Shown: positions 1 through 6,089 of the stretch, in pieces
Numbering within the stretch: position 1 is the first letter of the stretch
Layout of the letters: each line of letters starts with the position of its first letter
DNA from: an uncultured Anaerobutyricum sp.
GTDB taxonomy: Bacteria; Bacillota; Clostridia; Lachnospirales; Lachnospiraceae
NCBI GenBank assembly: GCA_934317185.1
Contig: CAKREJ010000067.1
Span: 1-8,417 of the forward strand
Reading direction: 5' to 3'
DNA length: 8,417 nt
Made by a program: the position numbers and the translations under genes
The notes under the pieces: generated by a model
Database searches by the model: none
What the model was told of the DNA's origin: nothing
What the model saw: the letters and a program-made list of their open reading frames with translations, nothing else

Positions 1-5
1 ATCTG

Positions 6-11
6 TATAAT
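6..11 (+). promoter_or_regulatory. Likely -10 element of the mecA promoter
   Basis: A perfect TATAAT lies 41 bases before the MecA start codon. This would put transcription start near base 18 and give a leader of about 34 nt. The -35 element would fall outside the window, so the call rests on the -10 hexamer and spacing alone; chance matches are common in AT-rich DNA. Confidence 0.45.
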
Positions 12-51
12 AAAGTTAGGCAAAGCAAATGGCCTTGAAAGAAGGGATATT

Positions 52-903
52 ATGTTTTTTTGGAAAATAGATGATGAAACGATAAGATGCCTTATTAACA
101 AAGAAGAGATTGGGCAGATGGGTTTTGATTTAAAGGAGCTGAGTTCGGATAACGATTTGATGGAAGAATTTCTCAATGCGATTATTGCAGATTCTAAGAA
201 TTATATTGAGTGGAATACAGATAACGGTGTACAGAATTACATTGCAAGAGCATTACCTTCAGAACAATTTCTCATTACAATTAGCTGTACATTTCAGGAT
301 GTAGCAATTGATCGGGATTTGGATCAGATAAAAAAGATGACAACGGCATTACGGGAACGGATTTCTGATGATCGGATTGATAGTATTTATTCTATGACCG
401 GAGAAGAGAAGGAACGAGAATTTGAGTCTCTGGCAAGAGATTTACATGATGTATGCATGGGAAATACGACAGAAGGAGAGCAGAAACAAAAGGAACAACG
501 GACAGGTTCAGAGAATGCAGGCTCTGGAGTTTCTAAAGAGACGCTTTCGGATATGGTATCTTCTAAAACAGTGGGAAAGACGGAAAGCAAGCAGACGGTA
601 AGACCGCATATTCCGGCACAGAAGCTGCTTTTTCAGAATTTTCGTAATCTTATTGATTTTTGTTCTCTTTTGAATGAAGATTACTTTATTTTGTCAAGTC
701 TTTATAAAGACGCAGAGGAATATATTTTGCTGGTAGAATTTCCGATAGAGATGGATAACTCACAGATTATAACCTTTATGATTACAGCAGAAGAATATGG
801 AGCAGAATGCTCCAATCAGCGGTTAGAGGGATATTATCTGTCAGAACATGCAAAGTTACTTATTAAGGATAAGGCGGTAGAAACACTTTATCGTATGAAT
901 TGA
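52..903 (+). CDS. mecA: MecA-type adaptor protein for the ClpC protease
   Basis: The 283-residue product has the two-domain plan of MecA. In Bacillus, MecA brings substrates such as ComK to the cytoplasmic ClpCP protease and helps ClpC assemble. The N-domain (about 1-85) opens with a pattern typical of the family: KIDDETIRCLI, then EEIGQMGFDLKEL at 18-30. The C-domain (about 190-283) has LLFQNFRNLIDFCSLL, then a YILLVEF strand, EEYGAE and a final AVETLYRM helix, which line up with the ClpC-binding half of Bacillus MecA. Between them, residues 105-190 form a hydrophilic Glu/Lys/Ser/Thr-rich linker. The protein is therefore about 65 residues longer than the 218-residue Bacillus protein, as I recall its length. 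AAGGGA at 42-47 is the ribosome binding site. This is unrelated to the staphylococcal methicillin-resistance gene of the same name. The family call is firm from sequence pattern; substrates are unknown. Confidence 0.85.
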   Translation: MFFWKIDDETIRCLINKEEIGQMGFDLKELSSDNDLMEEFLNAIIADSKNYIEWNTDNGVQNYIARALPSEQFLITISCTFQDVAIDRDLDQIKKMTTALRERISDDRIDSIYSMTGEEKEREFESLARDLHDVCMGNTTEGEQKQKEQRTGSENAGSGVSKETLSDMVSSKTVGKTESKQTVRPHIPAQKLLFQNFRNLIDFCSLLNEDYFILSSLYKDAEEYILLVEFPIEMDNSQIITFMITAEEYGAECSNQRLEGYYLSEHAKLLIKDKAVETLYRMN

Positions 904-917
904 TATCATGAATGAAT

Positions 918-966
918 GGAGTATTCTTGAATTTGCAGTAAGGAATACCGGAGTATTCTTAAATTT
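918..966 (+). repeat. Short direct repeat with an embedded hairpin after mecA
   Basis: A 17-base unit, GGAGTATTCTTRAATTT, occurs at 918-934 and again at 950-966 with one mismatch and a 32-base period. Between the copies, GAATAC (943-948) is the reverse complement of GTATTC in both units (921-926 and 953-958). It can pair with either one; the downstream pairing makes a tight stem with a CGGA loop, extendable by a G-T and an A-T pair. No T-run follows the stem, so it is not a standard intrinsic terminator. The function is unknown. Confidence 0.5.
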
Positions 967-1008
967 ATGAGAAAGCAGAAATTATACATAACCAAATAAG
1001 AAGAATTA

Positions 1009-1017
1009 TGATATACT
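1009..1017 (+). promoter_or_regulatory. Extended -10 promoter upstream of the chorismate mutase gene
   Basis: TGATATACT (TG-N-TATACT) is a good extended -10 element. The -35 region, around 989-994, is poor, which is tolerable when the TG extension is present. Transcription would start near 1023-1025, inside the terminator-like hairpin that follows. Either this promoter feeds the hairpin directly, or one of the two signals is a chance match. Confidence 0.45.
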
Positions 1018-1055
1018 AACAGGGAGTCGGTTGAAAAGCTGGTTCCTTGTTTTTT
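1018..1055 (+). terminator. Strong hairpin with T-run: mecA terminator or leader attenuator
   Basis: Bases 1018-1032 pair with 1037-1051 to form a stem of up to 15 bp, including several G-T pairs, around a GAAA loop. Six T residues follow at 1050-1055. This is the classic form of an intrinsic terminator. It ends about 150 bases after the mecA stop and about 90 bases before the next start codon. It could end mecA transcripts, or act as an attenuator for the following operon, because a promoter-like element abuts it. No antiterminator or leader peptide rich in Phe is obvious. Confidence 0.7.
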
Positions 1056-1142
1056 ACAATAACTGTATTGCGTTTAAGTTTTACAGGAGAAGAGACATAG
1101 GATGAATAAGAGTAACTGTGAAAGAAAGGAACGAAGACAGAT

Positions 1143-2006
1143 ATGGATTTATCAGATGTAAGAAAGAATATTGACCGTGTAGACGGAGAGATTCGCAAAC
1201 TTTTCGTAGAACGTATGACTCTGGCAGATCAGGTTGCCTGCATTAAAGCGAAAACGGAAGATAAGATTTATAAGCCGGACAGAGAAGAAGTCATTATTAA
1301 AAAACAGACAGAAGGAATAAAGCCGGAACTTGTAAAGGAATACACGGCGTTGATCAAGAGAATCATGGAAGTGAGCCGTAAGTATCAATATGGAAGGACA
1401 CTGGAACTTCGTCAGTGTTTCCCATTTGAATATACAAGGATGCCTGCTGTAATTTTAAAACCTGCAATGGTAAAAGAAGAATTATATATTTGTGAAGATT
1501 ATTCAAAAGATAAAGTGATTACGGTAGCTTCTTATGAGGAGGTAGCTACTTATATTAAAGAAGGTAAGGCAGATGCGGGAATCGGTATTATCGAGGAAGT
1601 CGGGATCGGAGTATCAGATGAGCTTCATAATCTGCTTGCAGAGAAAGATTTGTATATTACACATTGCAAGGTACAGGAAGATGCAGGGGTACGCCGTAAA
1701 GTTGTTACTTTTGTAGATAAGCTTGTTGTATTGCCGTCTCATAATCGTGTGAAGATTATGTTTGAATGTCCGAATCACAGTGGAAGTATCAGCAGTATTT
1801 TATCTATGATTTCGGATTATGGAGTGAATCTTACAGAAATCCATTCCCGCCCATTCTGGAAGGATAATAGTTGGAACTATAAGTTCTTTGCGGAGCTGGA
1901 TGCCAATATTGATACAAAAGAAATACGTGCTTTATTATATCAGCTTTCCCAGGAGACAGAGTATTTAAAGATTCTTGGAAGCTATGCCTGCGAAGGAGAT
2001 TTTTAG
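1143..2006 (+). CDS. AroQ chorismate mutase with shortened prephenate-dehydratase-like region and ACT domain (PheA-like)
   Basis: Residues 1-85 form an AroQ chorismate mutase, which converts chorismate to prephenate for Phe/Tyr synthesis. The expected catalytic pattern is present: R7, R24 (VERM), K35, D46-R47-E48 (PDREE) and a closing SRKYQ helix end. Residues 204-282 form a PheA-type ACT domain with GSI (214-216), HSRP (234-237, for the usual ESRP) and the closing ILGSY, suggesting control by phenylalanine. The segment between them (about 90-203) looks like parts of prephenate dehydratase: ADAGIGIIEE resembles ADYGVVPIEN, and VSDELHNLLAEKDLYI resembles the helix after it. However, it is only about 115 residues instead of about 180, lacks the GPxGTxS start, and shows DKLVVL where the catalytic TRF motif belongs. 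Dehydratase activity is therefore doubtful (inference). AAGGA at 1126-1130 is a ribosome binding site with rather long 12-base spacing. Confidence 0.8.
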   Translation: MDLSDVRKNIDRVDGEIRKLFVERMTLADQVACIKAKTEDKIYKPDREEVIIKKQTEGIKPELVKEYTALIKRIMEVSRKYQYGRTLELRQCFPFEYTRMPAVILKPAMVKEELYICEDYSKDKVITVASYEEVATYIKEGKADAGIGIIEEVGIGVSDELHNLLAEKDLYITHCKVQEDAGVRRKVVTFVDKLVVLPSHNRVKIMFECPNHSGSISSILSMISDYGVNLTEIHSRPFWKDNSWNYKFFAELDANIDTKEIRALLYQLSQETEYLKILGSYACEGDF

Positions 2007-2008
2007 AA

Positions 2009-2695
2009 ATGGATTTTTTACAAGAAAAAGTATTTGACAGGGAGCAATATGATACCTATGTTCGTCGAATTCATTATGATGACCGGGATGCAGTCATGTA
2101 TGAAAAAATGCTCCATTTTCTTTTCTCTTATATCGTAGAAGAAAGAGGGATAGAAGACCGGCCGGGGCTTATGGAGGAATATATTCACTGGAATGAACAA
2201 TTAATTGAGAAGTGCCTTTATCATTTGCCACATGATGTTCCGTATATCAATATTTGTCGTGCTTATCAATCCGTTGTATTGCTTTTATCGGGTAAGGTAG
2301 AAGAAGGAATAGAGCAGCTTAGAAAGATTGGAACAGAGAATTTTCAATATGACGGAAAAGCACCAAAAGCGATTATGACTCAGGATGGAACGGTTTATAA
2401 ACCGGTATCAAAGCTATTTCTTTTATACAATTACGCAAAAGTTTTGAGGCAGATGGGAGATATAGAAGGTCTTGAAGCCTTCCGGAAGGAATTCCCTCAT
2501 GCATTTACGGTTTATGGAGATGAGGAGCATACAGAACATGATTTGTTTTACAGACAGCAGGTAGAACAGTATAAAGATGTATTATTTTATCCGGTCTATC
2601 AGAGAGTTTATAAAGTGGGACGGGGACCACAGGATTTTTTTGTTTATTATAATGTAGAAAAATCAGTGCCGGTTTCACAGGCAATTTCAATTTAA
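2009..2695 (+). CDS. Unrecognised 228-residue protein linked to the PheA-like gene
   Basis: I do not recognise this family. The gene starts two bases after the PheA-like stop codon, and its ribosome binding site (AAGGAG, 1993-1998) lies inside the end of that gene, so the two are almost certainly co-transcribed and probably co-translated. The product has no signal peptide or membrane segment and appears to be a soluble, mainly helical cytoplasmic protein. Charged helical stretches such as KVEEGIEQLRKI (about 96-107) and LLYNYAKVLRQMGDIEGLEAF (about 139-159) have the spacing of tetratricopeptide-like helix pairs, but no clear TPR consensus is met. It is unusually rich in Tyr (about 21) and Phe (about 13). 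A role tied to aromatic amino acids is suggested only by its neighbour. The reading frame is certain; the function is unknown. Confidence 0.75.
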   Translation: MDFLQEKVFDREQYDTYVRRIHYDDRDAVMYEKMLHFLFSYIVEERGIEDRPGLMEEYIHWNEQLIEKCLYHLPHDVPYINICRAYQSVVLLLSGKVEEGIEQLRKIGTENFQYDGKAPKAIMTQDGTVYKPVSKLFLLYNYAKVLRQMGDIEGLEAFRKEFPHAFTVYGDEEHTEHDLFYRQQVEQYKDVLFYPVYQRVYKVGRGPQDFFVYYNVEKSVPVSQAISI

Positions 2696-2762
2696 CAAAC
2701 TAAGTAAGGATCTCTTTTCTTTAAGTATAAACGAAGGTCGGAGAGGAACTACTATATTTTAT

Positions 2763-2768
2763 GGAGGA
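2763..2768 (+). promoter_or_regulatory. Ribosome binding site that decides the metY start
   Basis: GGAGGA sits 7 bases before the ATG at 2776. The alternative in-frame ATG at 2761 has only GGAGAGGAA at 2740-2748, 12 bases away. The better-spaced and stronger site favours 2776, which also gives the family-typical N-terminus MKEYSLGTKCVQGGY. Confidence 0.65.
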
Positions 2769-2775
2769 AAAACGA

Positions 2776-4059
2776 ATGAAGGAATATTCATTAGGAACAA
2801 AATGCGTACAGGGAGGATATACACCAGGCAATGGTGAGCCAAGACAGATCCCAATCATACAGAGCACAACATTTAAGTATGAGACGAGTGAAGCGATGGG
2901 CCGTCTTTTTGATTTGGAGGAAGAGGGATATTTTTATTCCAGATTACAGAATCCGACAAATGATACCATTGCAAGAAAGATTTGCGAATTAGAAGGGGGA
3001 ACGGCTGCAATGCTGACTTCTTCCGGTCAGGCGGCATCGTTTTATGCGGTATTTAATATTGCTTCCTGTGGAGATCATATTGTATCTTCTTCTTCTATTT
3101 ATGGTGGAACATATAATCTTTTTGCTGTAACAATGAAAAGAATGGGAATTGATTTTACGTTTGTTTCCCCAGATTGTACAGAAGAAGAATTAAATGCAGC
3201 TTTCCAGCCAAATACAAAAGCAGTTTTTGGAGAGACGATAGCCAATCCGGCACTTACCGTATTAGATATTGAAAAGTTTGCAAAAGCGGCTCATGCACAT
3301 GGAGTTCCTTTGATTATAGATAATACTTTTGCAACACCGGTAAATTGTCGTCCGTTTGAATGGGGAGCAGATATAGTTACCCATTCCACAACAAAATATA
3401 TGGATGGTCATGCTGCAGGTTTAGGCGGCTGTATCGTAGATAGTGGAAATTTTGACTGGACGAAATATCCGGATAAATATCCAGGACTTTGTACACCGGA
3501 TGACAGTTATCATGGCGTTATTTATACAGAGCGTTTTGGCATTGGCGGGGCATATATTACAAAGGCAACCGCACAGCTTATGAGAGATTTCGGGGCGATG
3601 CAGTCTCCACAGAATGCATTTATTTTAAATCTTGGTTTAGAGAGTCTTCATGTTCGCATGAAACGCCATTGTGAGAATGGACTGGCTGTTGCAAAGTTTT
3701 TACAGCAGCATGAAAAAGTTACCTATGTAAATTATTGCGGTCTTGAAGGTGATAAATATTATGAATTAGCTAAAAAGTATCTTCCAAATGGTTCTTGCGG
3801 TGTAGTAAGCTTTGGTGTAAAGGGTGGAAGAAAGGCAGCGGAGAATTTTATGAAGCATTTAAAAATCGCTGCGATTGAGACGCATGTTGCGGATGCTAGA
3901 ACCTGTTGTTTACATCCGGCAAGTGCAACACATCGCCAGATGAATGATGAAGAGTTAGAAGCTTGCGGTGTAAAGCCAGATTTAATTCGTTATTCCTGTG
4001 GTTTGGAGAATGCAGAGGATTTAATTGCAGATCTTGCACAGGCATTAGAACAGATTTAA
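2776..4059 (+). CDS. metY: O-acetylhomoserine sulfhydrylase (O-acetylhomoserine aminocarboxypropyltransferase)
   Basis: This is a PLP enzyme of the Cys/Met metabolism family (fold type I). It joins O-acetylhomoserine with sulfide to make homocysteine in the cytoplasm, the direct sulfhydrylation route to methionine. Counting from the 2776 start (427 residues), the PLP Schiff-base lysine is K207 in HSTTKYMDGH. D182 (IIDNTFATP) should hold the pyridine nitrogen, YSR at 54-56 and SSGQA from 82 should bind phosphate, and the C-terminal region HPASATHRQM followed by RYSCGLE is present. The insert after the lysine (YPGLCTPDDSYHGV through GAYITKATAQLMRDFG) and the length of about 430 are typical of MetY rather than the shorter cystathionine synthases and lyases. 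An ATG at 2761 would add five residues. It lies 80 bases after the preceding gene with no terminator between, so it may be part of that operon. No SAM riboswitch fits in this gap. Confidence 0.93.
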   Translation: MKEYSLGTKCVQGGYTPGNGEPRQIPIIQSTTFKYETSEAMGRLFDLEEEGYFYSRLQNPTNDTIARKICELEGGTAAMLTSSGQAASFYAVFNIASCGDHIVSSSSIYGGTYNLFAVTMKRMGIDFTFVSPDCTEEELNAAFQPNTKAVFGETIANPALTVLDIEKFAKAAHAHGVPLIIDNTFATPVNCRPFEWGADIVTHSTTKYMDGHAAGLGGCIVDSGNFDWTKYPDKYPGLCTPDDSYHGVIYTERFGIGGAYITKATAQLMRDFGAMQSPQNAFILNLGLESLHVRMKRHCENGLAVAKFLQQHEKVTYVNYCGLEGDKYYELAKKYLPNGSCGVVSFGVKGGRKAAENFMKHLKIAAIETHVADARTCCLHPASATHRQMNDEELEACGVKPDLIRYSCGLENAEDLIADLAQALEQI

Positions 4060-4094
4060 GTTTACAGATAAATTAGCTGGATATAGAAAAAGTG

Positions 4095-4149
4095 GTAGGA
4101 TTATTGAAGCAAGATATGTAGATCAAGGCTCGATAATCCTACATTTTTT
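4095..4149 (+). terminator. Intrinsic terminator of metY
   Basis: GTAGGATTAT (4095-4104) pairs perfectly with ATAATCCTAC (4133-4142), and the stem extends inward by a T-G, a G-C and an A-T pair to 13 bp around a loop of about 22 bases. Six T residues follow at 4144-4149. It lies 36 bases after the metY stop and closes the amino-acid gene group. Confidence 0.85.
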
Positions 4150-4217
4150 AGAAGAAAAAAGTAAAAAACTGGAATAACAAAAAATAAAAGAGCCTTATTT
4201 TGCACACATTTTAAATG

Positions 4218-4223
4218 TATAAT
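4218..4223 (+). promoter_or_regulatory. Candidate -10 element for the glucosaminidase gene
   Basis: A perfect TATAAT lies 69 bases before the start codon, but no good -35 is found 16-18 bases upstream (only TTATTT-like sequence). A second possibility uses TTGTAA (4229-4234) as -35 with TATATA (4253-4258) as -10. A weak -35 would fit a promoter that needs an activator. Confidence 0.4.
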
Positions 4224-4228
4224 GCTTT

Positions 4229-4248
4229 TTGTAACAAGTTGTTAACAA
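4229..4248 (+). promoter_or_regulatory. Direct repeat TAACAA-N5-TAACAA: possible OmpR/PhoB-family regulator site
   Basis: TAACAA occurs at 4232-4237 and 4243-4248, exactly 11 bases apart, one turn of the helix. Each copy is also half of a small palindrome (TTGTAACAA, then TTGTTAACAA). Tandem half-sites with an 11-base period are the usual binding form for winged-helix response regulators such as PhoP (TTAACA repeats) and WalR (TGTWAH repeats). The site overlaps the promoter of an autolysin gene, which WalR-type regulators often control. The match is by eye and the regulator is inferred. Confidence 0.45.
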
Positions 4249-4292
4249 ATAATATATATTTACACAATAATTAATGTGAGAGGAGTTTACAA

Positions 4293-5327
4293 TTGAAATA
4301 CAAAAAGACGATATTTACATTTTTGATGCTGTGTGGATTATTTATTCTTAGTAAACCAGTATCTGCAGCAAAGATTCCTGTAATTAGAGCAGGAAGGTCT
4401 ACGAATTTAAAAGGAACGATTATTAACGTCAAATATAGTGGAACAGCGGTAACGATGGCGAATAGCTCTGCAGCTCCATCCATTAAGATTGGTTCTGATA
4501 TTTATGTACCATGTAAGACACTTTTTTCCGATAATGGACTTCATGCTTCTTATACAGTAAAAGGCACGACGGTTACGTTAAGGCATGGAAAGCGTAAAGT
4601 TGTCTTTTATGCCAATAAGAAATATGCGAAGGTCAATGGGAAAAAGATGACATTAAAGGTTAAGCCGTATTTTGTTACATATAAAAAGAGTAATATAAGA
4701 GATCTTCTTGTTCCTGCAAAACAGGCGGCTTCTTTTTTGGGATTAAAATATACTTACAGTAATAATGCAAAGTTAGTGACACTTGGTGTTCGTAAAGGGA
4801 TTGAAAATTCTGCAACACAAACAAGTAAGATAGCAAAAGCAAATTTTATCAGTAAGATAGGACCTCTTGCAAGAAGCAATTATAAGCGGACAGGAATTCT
4901 TGCATCGGTAACGATGGCACAGGCTATTTTGGAAAGTGGATGGGGACAGTCTGCGTTAGCGGAGAATGGAAATAATCTCTTTGGAATGAAAATAAGCTTG
5001 TCAGGTAATAACTGGTCAGGTTCTTCCTGGGATGGTGTGAATTATTATGCAAAGCAGACTTATGAGTATGGAAGCAGAGGAAGATATTCAATCAAGGCAA
5101 AATTCCGTAAATATTCCTGTGCGGAGGATTCCATTGAAGACCATTCTGCCTATCTCTTAGGTGCAAAGAATGGAAGCCGAAAAAGATATGCAGGAATTAC
5201 AAAAACAAGAAGTTACAAAAAGCAGCTTCAGATTATAAAAAAAGGTGGATATGCAACATCTGGTTCCTATGTGAATGATTTGTGTAAAGTGATTCGTACA
5301 TATAATCTTACAAGATGGGATAAGTAA
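4293..5327 (+). CDS. Secreted GH73 peptidoglycan glucosaminidase with copper-amine-oxidase-like N-domain
   Basis: Translation starts at TTG, set by GAGAGGAG (4278-4285) seven bases upstream. Residues 1-25 form a signal peptide: KYKK, a hydrophobic core, then cleavage after PVSA. C14 is not in a lipobox, so the product should be released or wall-bound rather than a lipoprotein. Residues about 60-170 (IKIGSDIYVPCKTLF through YSNNAKLVTL) resemble the copper amine oxidase N-terminal-like domain common in clostridial exported proteins, thought to be a wall-associated module. Residues about 180-340 form a GH73 N-acetylglucosaminidase of the LytG/FlgJ type: MAQAILESGWGQSALA carries the catalytic Glu (E214), followed by NNLFGMK and the Tyr-rich FRKYSCAEDSIEDHSAYL stretch. 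It should cut GlcNAc bonds in peptidoglycan, with roles in growth, separation or turnover. The gene has its own promoter region and follows a terminator, so it is transcribed alone or with the next gene. Confidence 0.88.
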   Translation: MKYKKTIFTFLMLCGLFILSKPVSAAKIPVIRAGRSTNLKGTIINVKYSGTAVTMANSSAAPSIKIGSDIYVPCKTLFSDNGLHASYTVKGTTVTLRHGKRKVVFYANKKYAKVNGKKMTLKVKPYFVTYKKSNIRDLLVPAKQAASFLGLKYTYSNNAKLVTLGVRKGIENSATQTSKIAKANFISKIGPLARSNYKRTGILASVTMAQAILESGWGQSALAENGNNLFGMKISLSGNNWSGSSWDGVNYYAKQTYEYGSRGRYSIKAKFRKYSCAEDSIEDHSAYLLGAKNGSRKRYAGITKTRSYKKQLQIIKKGGYATSGSYVNDLCKVIRTYNLTRWDK

Positions 5328-5391
5328 AATTTATCTGACCGCTTCCCTGATGGATTCTGAATGATTACGAAAATATCTATAAAGACCTTAT

Positions 5392-5420
5392 TTGACCCTG
5401 AGAGTAAATTATATTATAGT
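5392..5420 (+). promoter_or_regulatory. Sigma-A-type promoter of the VanZ-like gene
   Basis: TTGACC (5392-5397) and TATAGT (5415-5420) are separated by exactly 17 bases, each one base from consensus. Transcription would start near 5427, giving a leader of about 33 nt. This is the best promoter match in the window. Confidence 0.75.
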
Positions 5421-5459
5421 AAAAACAAGTTTATAATTTATAATAAGGAGGGATTCATC

Positions 5460-5861
5460 ATGGAAGGTATGTTGGAGAGAATGGTTATTTTTATAGCCAA
5501 AATACATAATTATATTTTGACCTTGAATGATGCCTATGAGAAAAATTTTACAGACAAACAGTTACATTTTCTCGTAATCGGAATTGTAGGGATGTTAATT
5601 TTAATGGTAATTTACCCATTATTTAAACTTTTAAGCGAGAATCATATTCTTGTGATTGCATTTATTTATGTTTTTACAGTAATCGTAGTTATTACATTTG
5701 CAATCGAGATCGGACAAAAGATTTCCGGTACCGGAACTATGGACTTTGCAGATATTGTATTTGGACTTGCAGGATTTTTGTTGATGTTCGCAGTTTTTGC
5801 AGTTATTCGGGAGATTTGTCTTGCGATAGTCAATCTTTTTCGAAAGGTCAGAAGACATTAA
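5460..5861 (+). CDS. Small VanZ-like membrane protein
   Basis: The start at 5460 is set by AAGGAGGG (5445-5452), seven bases upstream. A longer in-frame opening from 5361 would run across the promoter and has no binding site, so it is rejected. The 133-residue product has three likely membrane segments at about 35-55, 62-84 and 97-119. The spaced polar residues match the VanZ-like family: DKQLHF (32-37) before the first segment, EIGQ (E83, Q86) at the end of the second, and DFAD (D95, D98) before the third, followed by a Gly. The tail is basic (FRKVRRH). VanZ is named for low-level teicoplanin resistance, but most family members have no known function. The gene has its own promoter and terminator, and lies between a cell-wall hydrolase and a two-component system, which fits an envelope role (inference). 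Confidence 0.75.
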   Translation: MEGMLERMVIFIAKIHNYILTLNDAYEKNFTDKQLHFLVIGIVGMLILMVIYPLFKLLSENHILVIAFIYVFTVIVVITFAIEIGQKISGTGTMDFADIVFGLAGFLLMFAVFAVIREICLAIVNLFRKVRRH

Positions 5862-5899
5862 ACATATTTTATAAAGACAGTGAAAATACCAAACAGGGA

Positions 5900-5928
5900 C
5901 TGAAACAATTTTTAAATATAAATATAAT
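5900..5928 (+). promoter_or_regulatory. Promoter-like sequence running into a terminator
   Basis: CTGAAA (5900-5905) lies 17 bases before a perfect TATAAT (5923-5928). Transcription would start near 5935, at the foot of the terminator stem that begins at 5938. If real it would make an RNA of only about 50 nt. A chance match in AT-rich DNA is quite possible. Confidence 0.3.
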
Positions 5929-5937
5929 AGGCAGGTG

Positions 5938-5987
5938 GCAGAAATTCTATAATTACTACAGTATCATAGAGTTTCTGCTTCTTTTTT
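5938..5987 (+). terminator. Intrinsic terminator of the VanZ-like gene
   Basis: GCAGAAATTCTAT (5938-5950) pairs with ATAGAGTTTCTGC (5966-5978), 13 bp with one G-T pair, around a 15-base loop. The following TTC and six T residues (5979-5987) complete an intrinsic terminator. It separates the VanZ-like gene from the two-component operon. Confidence 0.87.
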
Positions 5988-6023
5988 GTATGTTCATATT
6001 TTTTCCGATTTTTTTTCATAGAT

Positions 6024-6051
6024 TTTTCAGAAAATTAGTGTATGATATAAA
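6024..6051 (+). promoter_or_regulatory. Promoter of the two-component operon
   Basis: TGATATAAA (6043-6051) is an extended -10 element (TG-N-TATAAA). TTTTCA (6024-6029) is a fair -35 at 16 bases. Transcription would start near 6058, about 32 nt before the regulator start codon. The overlapping TATGAT at 6041 is an alternative -10. No clear direct repeat for autoregulation is seen here. Confidence 0.55.
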
Positions 6052-6089
6052 AGAAAAGAAAAATAAGCAAAAAAGAGGGAGGCTTTTTC

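Noticed and set aside
29..70. A 13-codon frame (ATG at 29) overlapping the mecA start
   Set aside because: It has no ribosome binding site and is too short to separate from chance.
387..590. Minus-strand open frames over mecA and other genes
   Set aside because: They are opposite well-supported genes, lack ribosome binding sites and match no family; they look like shadows of the real coding frames.
2696..2775. Possible SAM riboswitch or T-box before metY
   Set aside because: The 80-base gap is too short for these elements and shows no strong stem or terminator.
5361..5459. Longer N-terminus for the VanZ-like protein
   Set aside because: It would be translated from DNA that contains the consensus promoter TTGACC-N17-TATAGT, and the strong AAGGAGGG site points to the ATG at 5460.
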